Shown piece after piece: positions 8,819 to 17,112 of a stretch of 17,112 bases of DNA. The stretch's first letter is position 1; every line of letters starts with the position of its first letter. Made by a program: the position numbers and the translations under genes. The DNA is from Blastomyces gilchristii SLH14081 (lineage: Eukaryota > Ascomycota > Eurotiomycetes > Onygenales > Ajellomycetaceae): assembly GCF_000003855.2 (NCBI RefSeq), contig NW_003101679.1, positions 1,651,716 to 1,668,827 on the forward strand. Direction: 5' to 3'. The notes under the pieces were generated by a model. That model was not told the DNA's origin, did no database searches, and saw only the letters and a list, made by a program, of their open reading frames with translations.

Positions 8819-9508
8819 TTGAGTAATCACTTTTATCTTATTCTCATCTCAAGAATCAGTCATCTCATTATTTATTATCTCAATGTTAAGATTCTTTATC
8901 AGTGTTTGTATCACAAGTTAAATCATATAAGCAATGCAGAGAATATGACCTTGTTTATTATTTCAGAAATACAAAGTCAATTTTTGCTTCAAGCTCTTCA
9001 TCATAGTGTAGTTATTCACAGTATTATCAGTTATAATTATAAGAAGACTGAGACTAATATCTTAATAGTCATTTTTAATCACTGTCATTAATATCTCTAT
9101 CATATAATTCTCAGTATGACTACTGATCAATGATGTAAATTCAATTAATGTCTCTTAATAAGTTCAGTTCTCATCAATGTAATAATATATAACTCTCATA
9201 AATATAAGATTGTTTGTACTAGTTCATACATTCACTGTGAGAGATACTCTTCAATGATTCTTCAACTCTGATTCTAGATATTGTATATTGACTTTGTAGT
9301 GTATCTCAAGATTGAATTCAAGACATAATCAATGTCAAATATGAAGATTTGAATTAAGTATTTGAAGAAGTGTTCAGAATTCAGGGTTTTCAATTGATTG
9401 AAGAGAAAGATTCAGAGATATATATACATAAAGTAATTGTTCACAGAAGTTATCAGATGAGAGTTGTAGAATCAGAGTACTGATACATGATTATTTTCAC
9501 ATAATTTT

Positions 9509-9563
9509 CTTCAAATTAGAAAGTTAGTGTTATTAAAAATTATTATCTAATAGAGTAACTTAC
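9509..9563 (-). other. Predicted intron of the hAT gene (55 nt)
   Basis: On the minus strand it begins GTAAGT (from 9563), has the fungal branch-like CACTAAC at about 9529-9523, and ends TTTGAAG at 9509. The exon to its 5' side ends the BED finger region (ITTEL). It contains the motif core at 9526-9539. The splice sites are canonical, but splicing cannot be shown from DNA alone. Confidence 0.6.
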
Positions 9564-9750
9564 CAGCTCAGTAGTAATTTTCCAATTATTTTTCTTTTAT
9601 TGTCTGCATTATGATGACTTCAGATGTTAAGAAATTTCATCAGAGTCATGATCAGTTCATAATGAATGTTTCTGAATGAAGTTACAGTGATTACAGTAGA
9701 GAGATGACTCTTCAGTAATCTGTATTACAATCTGTTGATAATTATTTCAT

Positions 9751-10424
9751 AGTTCATCTCAATATTTATATTGAGTTTTTCATAAATTTCATGACCTGAA
9801 ATCAGATATGAAGAATGAACTAATTATTCATTATGATTGAAAGAGAGCATTCTGTATTGAATTGTAAATAATATAGACTTTGTAATTCACAGTAATTTCT
9901 TGAAGAGTTTATGAATCTTTAATAGAAGTGAAAGAAGTAAAAGAAGTGAATTCAGAAGATATAATAAAGATTTAAGAAAGATGATAATTTATTTTTAATA
10001 AAGATAATAACTGATTACTGATGTATATAAGAAGAATTATTATAAGAGAAAATAATCTTCTTTCTTAGCTTAGTTATAATTTTAGTACTAACTCAGATTG
10101 AATATCATCAATATATAAAAGTAAATAAACAATCTTGATTAATCTCTGTCATATTTCTTGAAATATATTAATATTGTGAAAGAGAGTGTTATCAAATTGT
10201 GTTATCAGATGATATTATTAAAAATATATTAATATTATAAATATCAATGTTGAAAAAATATTGATACTTATACATTATAGTGATTTGTGAATCATGATAG
10301 TTAAATATATATATATATATTATTTCTGACATTGATTACAACTTGTACAATAATTTTTGAAAACTCAAAATTAATTTCAATTATTAATAATTATGAACTT
10401 ACAACTAACTAATATAAAAAGAAA
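9751..10424. other. Gene-poor AT-rich spacer
   Basis: This is probably the 5' region of the hAT gene followed by intergenic sequence. I find no convincing coding frame. It holds a motif core at 10185-10198 with a second GTGTTATC shortly after, and an (AT)n run at about 10304-10320. The hAT start codon and promoter are presumably here but cannot be fixed. Confidence 0.5.
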
Positions 10425-11285
10425 AAAACTTTTTCTACTCATTATCTTTCTTCTCTTTCTTATTCTTCTTATCATTCTTTACAATTCACTTCTTATTCTC
10501 ATTCCTCTTTTTCTTCTCCTCATCTGAGATGATAATCATCTCAAAATCTTTCTTCACTGTCTTCTCAGAGAAGAATTTTCACTGCTTCTTCTCAGCCAGG
10601 TCAATCTGTGCTTTAAAATCCTGCATTTTCTGATCTGCTGTCTTAGGTTTCATCTCAGCAGTAAGCAGATTGACATGCTCAGAGATCAGAGCTGTCTTCT
10701 CAATATTCTGAATCATGAAGTGCATTCAAGATCTGAACAAGGCCTCAATTCTCTTCTTCTCTATCAGCTTCTACTAATCAATTAGAGAACAGAAGTATTA
10801 TTAAAAATCATTATCTCTTAATAAATAAACAACTTATCAGTTTTGACTTCTTTATCTTCTACTTCAACATCTTCTCAATCTTCTTCTATTACTGTTTATT
10901 TACAGTAACACTCTTCTTCTCTCTCTCTCTCTTTATCTTGATTTCAAAACATTCTCAGAACTTCTCCTGATCTCATTACTACTGTATAAAACTCTTCACT
11001 GTCTTCTTTTTCAATCTCTCACAGGTGACACTATCTGTATTATTTCTATACTTAGTTCAGTCTAAATCTATCAGAAGTATTACTTAAAATTGTTATTATT
11101 CTACTCTCTTATGAAGTCTCTTCAAGGTATTATAATATGTCTTACAATCTGTCTCTTCTTGCTTAAATGTCTTCTTCTTCTCTTTCTTCAATCTGTGACA
11201 GTGCTCACATGTCTTGATGATTCACAGAACTGCAGAATATTTGAAGAAGAATGACATGATTGATTTCAGTGAGTATTGAAGAGAG
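10425..11285 (-). pseudogene. Cys-motif and Lys-rich protein, broken, function unknown
   Basis: Two coding-like blocks lie on the minus strand. The first (about 11280-11080) includes KTCEHCHRLKKE with Cys codons at 11209-11207 and 11200-11198, and a later DCKTYYNTL. The spacing suits a C-x2-C-x6-C-x10-C-x2-C-x6-C finger with later Cys lost; CKTY could be CKTC after TGT to TAT. The second (about 10780-10430) runs KLIEKKRIEALF, then MIQNIEKTALISEHVNLL, then AEKKQ and an acidic-to-basic tail (IIISDEEKKKRNENKK) like a nuclear localisation signal. It is likely helical, possibly coiled-coil. Stops are TGA/TAG. It lies upstream of, and on the same strand as, the hAT gene, and may be a second gene of the element. 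I do not recognise the family with certainty. Confidence 0.45.
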
Positions 11286-11311
11286 GTGAAGGTAGAAGAG
11301 ACAGTCAGAAA

Positions 11312-11451
11312 TAATATAATAATAATAATAATAATGATGATAATGATGATGATGATAATAGTAATGATAATAATAATAATAGTAATAATAATAGTGATAG
11401 TGATGATAATAATGATAATAATAATAATGATGATAATGATGATGATAATGA
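11312..11451. repeat. Imperfect (AAT/GAT)n trinucleotide repeat
   Basis: About 140 bp of AAT, GAT and GTA-type triplets. Open frames on both strands across it (Ile/Met on plus, Ser/Leu on minus) come from the repeat and are not genes. It differs from the pure AAT tails of the SINE and LINE by its mixed units, and no element body is attached on either side. Confidence 0.85.
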
Positions 11452-11459
11452 AAGAGAGA

Positions 11460-11935
11460 GTGTATTGAAATATATTACTGACTTATTAAATATAGAGAGA
11501 CTCAAAGAAAATATTAACAGCTTTCAGAGATGTACAGAAACAGTTACAGTGTTGTATAGCAATATTATTTTCATTTAATACATACACTGTTGATATTCTT
11601 TGTATGCAGTTATTATATAATCTGTATCAGAGATACATGCAGAAAACAGATCTTTGTTACTAGAATAAATGATTGCAGCAATTCTCTGTTTTCATATTAT
11701 AAAGATAAGTTATTCTCATTTCTTTCTTCTCTCTTTTCTCTTCTTCAATCAATCACTAATTTCAAGCTGATATGAAAACTATTAAAACACTCTCAGAAAC
11801 TCTTAAATTGAAGAGTATAAACTAATCAAATTTTAAATATAGAAGAAATTAAATTATCTTCTACAGATTCAATTACTCATTTCTCTCTCAAATAAAACAG
11901 CAGTTGTGTCCTCTCCTCTTCTCTCTCAATCAAAT
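11460..11935. other. No gene recognised
   Basis: A 61-codon plus frame (11590-11775) has no recognisable motif and sits in ordinary AT-rich sequence, so I do not call it. The end of the region is CT-rich (about 11905-11930) just ahead of the small ORF at 11941, which is typical of fungal promoters but also of many repeats here. Confidence 0.4.
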
Positions 11936-11940
11936 AAAAC

Positions 11941-12137
11941 ATGGCCTGTGAAAAGTGAGTATCACATCAGATTATAATGACTAACACAGTCTCAGCATGC
12001 AGAGCTGTATATACACAGTATGTGCTGAACTGAGAGACTGTGTGAGTTGCAAATCAGCAGCAGCATTTCAGAGAGAGCTGTGCAGCATGAGAAAGCTGCA
12101 ACTCTCAGTCACATGTGCAGAGAATAAATCACTGTAG
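11941..12137 (+). CDS. Small Cys-rich ORF with a predicted 35-nt intron, unknown
   Basis: ATG at 11941 follows AATAAAAC. A predicted intron runs 11955-11989, with GTGAGT, branch-like TGACTAAC and ending ACACAG. Joining the exons gives one frame to a TAG at 12135-12137: 53 residues starting MACENLSMQSC, with seven Cys including DCVSCK and RELCSM. Without splicing, the first frame stops at codon 6, and an ATG at 11998 gives the same 46-codon tail. The sequence is more GC-rich than its surroundings. The stop codon overlaps a GTAAGT at 12137, so the reading could be one exon of a longer, now broken gene. The Cys pattern recalls zinc-binding modules of transposon-linked fungal proteins, but I cannot name a family. 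A 35-nt intron is short even for fungi. Confidence 0.35.
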
Positions 12138-12206
12138 TAAGTGCATATACATTGTATGAAAGTAACACTTTTTGATAACACTCAGTCTCTGATATTATGA
12201 AAATAG
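12137..12206 (+). other. Possible intron containing the 25-bp motif
   Basis: GTAAGTGCATATAC at 12137 is a canonical 5' splice site, and ATTATGAAAATAG ends at 12206. The motif copy at 12159-12183 lies inside. The layout (GTAAGT, motif, GAAA-TAG end) resembles the predicted hAT intron at 7953-8015 on the other strand. No branch site as clear as in the hAT introns is present. Confidence 0.35.
12159..12183 (+). repeat. 25-bp motif copy outside the fold-back element
   Basis: AAAGTAACACTTTTTGATAA then CACTC is identical to 6187-6211. It lies about 880 bp inside the terminal repeat at 13065, whereas the fold-back copy lies about 220 bp inside its own end. Confidence 0.75.
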
Positions 12207-13028
12207 AGTCTCTCTGTGAGATTCATTTTTATCAGAAGTCAGAGAATCTTATATTTCTCAAAATCATCTTTATATATCTTGTCTGTGAAATCAATGAGAA
12301 GAATCATTGATTTCAGTGTTCTGATCTTAATGTTATTCAAGTGACAGCAGAGTTCATTCTGACTATACTTTTTAAGTGTATATTTTCTAATTATTCACAT
12401 TTATACAGATATATACTGATTATTTATTAGATAATATTAAGACAATAACTAATTACAGCTGTGTTATTCTCACTATAAGAGATACACAGTTGATGATGAA
12501 TATTGTAAAGACTCTGAGAAGTGAGTATTTTAAGAATACTATAACTCTGTGATCTTGATTTTTTTTGTTTTTATTTTTTATTTTTTTATTTTTCTTTTAT
12601 TTTTTTTTCTTTCTCTTTTTTTTTTTCATTGTGATTTTTTCTTGTTTTTGTTTTATTTTTTGTTTTTTTATTTCTTTTTGTATTTTATATTTTTTTATAA
12701 TTAAAATTATATGAATTATGATCTGTATTCAGAAAAGTAATGATATTTAATAATACTCTCTATTGAATTTTCAACAAATGAGTACTATGTTATGATATTA
12801 TGTAAGTGAGAAATGATTTCATAATCTTATTTAATGCCATTCTCAATAATGAAATCAGAATGAAAATGTGACTAAGAATTTAAACATATTCTTTATCTAG
12901 AACTAGATTTTTATTTGAAAAGTGAATCTGAGATCTTTAATATTTGAAATAATGTGATTTGAAATCAATATGATGAATACAAATCATGATCAGAAGTAAT
13001 GCTTTTAGACAACATGACAACTGTAAAG
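12207..13028. other. AT-rich, no gene, with a T-rich tract
   Basis: No coding frame is supported. About 12559-12702 is an almost pure T tract broken by single G, C or A bases, found nowhere else in the window at this length. The rest may be the subterminal part of the transposon that ends at 13065. Confidence 0.5.
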
Positions 13029-13067
13029 TTTGATCCTGGTTTCAGACACGGTTACATAGTCAGTCTA
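13029..13067 (-). repeat. Terminal inverted repeat matching the fold-back ends
   Basis: TTTGATCCTGGTTTCAGACA, then CGGTTACATAGTCAGTC and TA, matches the reverse complement of the left fold-back end (5556-5598) with a few transitions (for example CACACGG to TACATAG). Its orientation is that of a right-hand element end. Just beyond the TA, the minus-strand gypsy protein begins in the middle of its chromodomain. No matching left end other than 5560 was found. Confidence 0.7.
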
Positions 13068-16000
13068 ATCTCACTTCTCTGAGTTAATACTCTCTTTGAT
13101 CTGATATTCTCTTTCGCTCTCTAATGCTTTATAAATAGAGTAATAAGTCACAGAGTTCTCTTCTAAGAATTTCTTATATTCACAGAGTAAAGAGACATGA
13201 AAAATATTATATAACTATAACTCAGGTAACAGTTTTAATCTGTAGAACTGCAAGCTAACTTTCTCTATAATCTTGTAAGACTCTGTTTATAAGAGATTCA
13301 GCTTCTTACTAGATCTCTGTATAATGATGTTTTTCAAACTTAGTCAGACTCTATTATCTTTCTTAAAACTCTTTATAATATACTTAGAGTCATAGTATCT
13401 CTGTTAATACTCTTGAGTCTTTCTTAAGAATTCACAGACTTTCTTCTGAATATTCTGAATTCTCTCAGCCTGTTTACAGATATTATCACACTCTATAGTG
13501 TACTCTTACAGATTCATCAAGATTATTCATGAATAAGTCTCAGTAAGTATCTCAAAGAGAGTTTTATCTGTGTTGATATGCTTTAAGTTATTATATATGA
13601 ACTCTGTAAATGATAATTAATGTACTCAGTTATTCTGATTGTAATTAATAAAGTACTGCAGATACTGTTCTAATATACTTATCAGATATTCTATCTGATT
13701 ATCTATCTATTGCTAAAAAGCTGTACTTAAATCTTATAAGATCTTAAGTATAGTTATCTGATCAAATCAGAACTTCTCTGTGAAGATTAATTCTCTATCT
13801 GAGATAATGTTTACAGACAACTCATACAACTAAATCATATCACAGATGAAGATATAAGTTAAATTCTTTGACTTTAAGTTCTTATAAGTGAGTATAAAGT
13901 GTATTATCTTGATGAAGTGATCTATTATCATCAGCACACTGTTAAAGCAGGTATTATATATATTCTTACTTTCAGAGAGACTTATAAGAGTATTTATTTC
14001 TAGCTATTCTCAAGGTTTCTGCAGAATGAATAGAGAACTAAGTTCTTTATATAGTCTGAATCACACTATCTGTGAATTCTGATAAATAGTATAAGAATTC
14101 ATTATCTTCTTTATAAGCTCTTATATCTTCACTCAGAAGTACTTGTATATAAGTAACTCATGAGTTCTAGTATCTGTAAAATAACTTATTAGAAAAGAGT
14201 TATGATATCTTTTAATAAGTTCTATACATAGAAACTTATTCACAGATATATAAATTCAGTTCTCTTCTTATAAGAGATTATTTAAGTCTCTTTAATTCTT
14301 TATTTCTGTAGAGTTGATTTCTGCTGTGAGTAGTTTCTGAATATACTGAGTATATTTATTCTTCAGTTATAGTTCTGACAATCTGAATAGAAGATCTTAT
14401 AAAAATTTATACTCTGTTTCTTCTTACATCAGATCTTTCACAGTACTTCTTAAAGTCTGTAAACTCTTCAGATTATAGATACTCTCTTCAAGAATTCTCA
14501 CAGAGATTCTCAGAGTGTTAACTCTCAGTGTTATAGAGAGCAGTTATACAGACTTCTTCTCTCTCTTTTCTCTCTTCTCTCACAGAGAATTGAAAGACTC
14601 TTCAGTTAATCTCTTTATAACACTCAGTCTGAGTATTCTATGAAGCTTTTCTGTCTTCTCTAGTCTCTCTGTATCTGTCACTCTGATTTTCTTAATATAG
14701 TCAGATCTGTGAGAGAGTCTATCTACTAAGTTCTTAGTTCTCTTAATATGCTCTATCTTAAATCAGAACTCACTCAGTCTCTGAGCTCAGTAGATCTGCT
14801 GCTATGAGAGTTTCTTGATTGAAGTAAACTATTATAAGCTGTTATAATCAGTTCTAATAGTAATTACTGTCAGAAGACTCTTAAAGTAGTGATATTAATA
14901 ATAAAAGAATTTCACTATTATAAGAAGCTTCTGATTATAAATGTTATAGTTAATCTTTATAAGTTACATCTTTTATAAGAAAAAGATCACTGAAACTCAG
15001 TTCTTATTTAACTATAGTTATAAGACTATTTCTGAAATTATAAAAAAGAAGACATCTGTCTTCAATCTAATTAAGAGTAAGAAATTAAAGTGAAATAGTA
15101 TTATTATATCTGTGAATATCTATTTTAATCTTATAAAGACTCTGTGAGCTTCTGAGATAAGAAAGTTCTTACAGCTCTCTCTTCTTAATAATCTTTTTAT
15201 TCTTTATTTATAGAATGATCTCTTCTTATTTTCACTCTTCAGTATATCTGTGAGAGTTAAAAAGATTCTTATAAATACAAAGATAAATTATCTATAGAAA
15301 TTTATAAAGTTTAGAAAGATCTAAATCTTATAAATACTAGTTAACTCTGATTATAATAGAATAGTCTTAACTTATAAAGATTTCATCTGAATATTATCTG
15401 TAATAATTACATATTCTAGAACATTAATCTGATAAGTACTGAAGTTATACTTTATAAGCTTAATATACAGTTCTGTCTTATCTAAGATCTTTAACATAGT
15501 TTATATATACTCAGTATGTTCTTTCTTCTTTATAGAGTATATTATCATATCATTTATATATATTACTATGAAGATATTCAGATATATATAAAGTGTTTTA
15601 TTAATAAAAGACTGAAATACTGCAGAGATATTAGTCAAATCAAAAGATATTACTAGATATTCAAATAATCTCAGTGCAGTTTTAAAGATAGTCTTTTATT
15701 TATTTTCAGACTGTATTCATAGCTGTGTATATATATTGATTATATTCAGTTATATAAATATAACAGCTTCTGTAAGACAGTTAATTATATTCTTAATCAG
15801 AGATAAAGAATAGTAACTCTTTATTATCTTGAAGTTTAGATTATAATAGTCTATATATAATCTAAGATCTTTATTCTTCTTCTTTATAAATATTACAGAG
15901 GCTTCTGCAGAGATCTGTGAAAATTGAATGAAGTTATTCTTCAGATTCTTCTTTATATAAGTCTGTAAGATCTCTGTCTTATAATGAGAGAGCTTATAAA

Positions 16001-16600
16001 TTAATTCTTAGAAGAGTTTCTATTCTTCTATTAAATTTATTATCAGATTTCTCTCACAGTGAGATGAAAGCTTAGCTGTCTTAACTGAACTAAATATCTC
16101 TATAAGATCTCAGTATTTCTCTGATATCTGAAGCTCAGTTTTCATGATCATAAAGTTCTTAAACATTTATAAAGTTATTATATAGATGAGCTTGTCTTCT
16201 CTAATTAACTTCACAGTATTAACTAATTCTATCTTTATAAATGAGTTTATCAACACTGATCAGAAGTATAAACCAGACTTATAAACAGCTATATATGAAT
16301 TGTGTCTTTAAAGTTATACAAGTTTCAAGTATAAATTATCTGTGATATCTGTGATAATCACAGTTTTTATAAATCTTCTTTAGATTTCAGAGAGATCTTG
16401 TAATTTAAAGATAGCTTTTATAAGTCTCTCAGCTCTCAGATCTGAGTTCTCACATTCTGCTTATTATAAGAGCAGATTCTCAGTTTTCAGTACTCAGCTT
16501 ATTCACTCTGTGAGCTTTAGAGACACTACAGTGATCTGAGATTCTGAGTTCATCAATACTTTTTATACTTATAGAATAACAGTATTACAGCACAGTCTCT
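13068..16600 (-). pseudogene. pol: pol: RT, RNase H, integrase, partial chromodomain
   Basis: RT is read from ASVIFIKKKNKDLRLYIDYY (about 15905-15845) to IYIND at about 15563-15549, where the family has Y-x-D-D; the first Asp is now Asn. RNase H ends with QRLSEF (about 14780) and LVDRLSHRSDY (family A-D-x-L-S-R). Integrase shows RYHNS and RTHELL (about 14215-14150), YTIY in place of C-x2-C, INTLISL at about 13997-13975 with the first catalytic Asp changed to Asn, SDRELIFTEKF with the second Asp kept (13799-13797), and QIEYLISILEQYL with Glu kept (13691-13689). Then KIIEKVSLQFYRLKLLPEL and NIFHVSLL (GPY/F module, about 13290-13195), and EREYQIKESINSEK at about 13115-13074, the start of a chromodomain that would bind histone H3 methyl-lysine. 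The frame then ends at the transposon junction. Confidence 0.85.
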
Positions 16601-17112
16601 TCTTATAAGTATATATTTTTATTAAAAGAGTAACAGATTCAGATATCAGCTTTAAGACTCTTAAGAAGGCTGTTACTGACTCTGTTTATAACTCTTCAAA
16701 TTTCTATTTTACTTTGTCTGAACAGTTTATATGAAGATGTTCTGATTTGAAATAGATGAAATAAAGTCTCTTTTTCTTAATCTCTCTGTTATATACTCTA
16801 TTCATAGAAGCTTGTAAAGCTCTCTCTTTCTACTTAGTAGTCAGATATAAATCTCTCTATATCTTATTATCTTTTCTCAGCAGATCTGTTCTCTATTATT
16901 CTGACTCTTATAGAACTAATCAGTGATTCACTCTTTACAGATCTATAACTCTCACAGTGATCTATAAGTGATGAATAAGAGTCATCAGTTTCTTCAGAGT
17001 CAAGAGCTTAAAGTCTTACTCAATGAGCTTGTTCTACATATCTTTATTCAGTCTTTTTTATAAATATCATTATTCAGGTCTTATTTCAGAGCTCTATTTT
17101 CACAGATTTTAA
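16600..17112 (-). pseudogene. gag: gag C-terminus with degenerate CCHC knuckle
   Basis: Gag packages element RNA. The zinc knuckle at 16763-16722 keeps exact C-x2-C-x4-H-x4-C spacing but reads YFIYFKSEHLHINC, so the first two Cys are Tyr (TGT to TAT), while His and the last Cys remain. Upstream, the frame is Ser/Arg/Glu-rich with scattered stops and cannot be followed to a start inside the window. The protease that should follow (about 16600-16200) is not clearly readable. Confidence 0.7.

Larger units (their letters stand above)
7560..9750 (-). pseudogene. hAT-family transposase, BED zinc finger, RIP-degraded
   Basis: The transposase cuts and re-inserts hAT elements. On the minus strand I read, in order: a BED-type finger with CNHC at 9695-9684 and HLKSS at 9626-9612; a block LSLQSIENPEF at about 9400-9370, typical of fungal hAT N-termini; the first catalytic block TVNV-stop-TS at 9238-9218, where the family has D-x-W-T-S, so Asp is now Asn and Trp a stop; IDEN and SSHTENYMIEILM; the second catalytic block ITDNTVNNYTMM at about 9034-9000 (Asp kept); HILCIAYMI (family H-x-x-C-x-A-H) at about 8948-8920; then YYAVAALLDLSH at about 8195-8160. 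The C-terminal dimerisation domain runs about 7900-7600 with EFDHYLQ and ALMMCDILTI, ending near QLQEETIKKLM. Stops are mostly TGA for Trp or Arg. The start codon is not resolved. Confidence 0.85.
13068..17112 (-). mobile_element. Ty3/gypsy chromovirus, partial and RIP-degraded
   Basis: The minus strand carries gag zinc knuckle, RT, RNase H, integrase, GPY/F module and the start of a chromodomain in that order, which is the Ty3/gypsy pol order with the C-terminal chromodomain of chromoviruses. No LTR is in the window: the 5' side (gag N-terminus, 5' LTR) lies beyond 17112, and the 3' side is missing at 13067, where a DNA-transposon end begins. Ends such as CTTATAAG are very frequent and CpG is nearly absent. 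Confidence 0.85.

Noticed and set aside
8384..9091. Plus-strand frames 8384-8578 and 8819-9091
   Set aside because: Both are antisense to readable hAT transposase blocks on the minus strand.
10425..10780. C-terminus of a pogo/Fot1 transposase
   Set aside because: The Lys-rich helical tail is vaguely similar, but no DDE domain is readable upstream, where a Cys motif is found instead.
11312..11451. CRISPR-like or satellite array
   Set aside because: The units are three bases with no spacers; it is a microsatellite.
11286..11505. Ile/Met-rich and Ser/Leu-rich frames over the trinucleotide repeat
   Set aside because: Translation of a simple repeat in both strands, not genes.
11590..11775. 61-codon plus-strand frame
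   Set aside because: No motif, no supporting signal, and the length is expected by chance here.
1..17112. Mitochondrial DNA using TGA for Trp
   Set aside because: TAA and TAG interrupt the frames as well, and the content is nuclear transposons with spliceosomal-type introns and RIP-like transitions.

Overview
This window looks like nuclear DNA of a filamentous ascomycete fungus, and it holds no intact host gene. It is very AT-rich, and nearly everything I can identify is a decayed transposable element: a Tad1-type LINE, tRNA-derived SINEs, a fold-back DNA element, a BED-finger hAT transposon and a chromodomain Ty3/gypsy retrotransposon. Where two copies of one repeat can be compared, the differences are mostly GC-to-AT transitions, often CpA to TpA and its complement TpG to TpA. 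That is the signature of repeat-induced point mutation (RIP), a process of Pezizomycotina. The same process explains why most breaks are TGA or TAA codons where Trp, Arg or Gln is expected, and why catalytic Asp codons have become Asn.

Layout. (1) 176-4980, minus strand: a 5'-truncated LINE with endonuclease, reverse transcriptase and RNase H still readable in pieces. A full SINE (about 1299-1700) sits inside its RNase H domain with a 14-bp target duplication, and a 5'-truncated SINE (286-495) sits in its 3' UTR. (2) 4981-5557, minus: the 3' end of a second, less mutated LINE of the same family. Its (AAT)n tail touches the 5' end of the first LINE. (3) 5560-6432: an 873-bp fold-back element with two arms of about 343 bp and a TA at each end. 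(4) 6437-13065: AT-rich DNA holding a mutated hAT transposase pseudogene (about 7560-9750, minus), a broken gene for a Cys-rich and Lys-rich protein (about 10425-11285, minus), a small spliced-looking Cys-rich ORF (11941-12137, plus), and a terminal inverted repeat (13029-13067) matching the fold-back ends. (5) 13068-17112, minus: a gag-pol pseudogene of a Ty3/gypsy chromovirus. It is cut within its chromodomain at the transposon end and runs off the window on its 5' side.

How the parts relate. The SINE tail and both LINE 3' ends carry the same (AAT)n type of tail, which suggests that the LINE machinery may have mobilised the SINE. A 14-bp core (AGTGTTATCAAAAA) occurs about eight times between 5.78 and 12.18 kb and was not noticed elsewhere in the window. 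It lies in both fold-back arms and inside or next to predicted introns of the hAT gene and of the small Cys-rich ORF. With the shared terminal repeat and a shared loop sequence, this suggests that 5560-13065 is one related transposon family, or one composite element. All proteins were read by eye; no database search was made.
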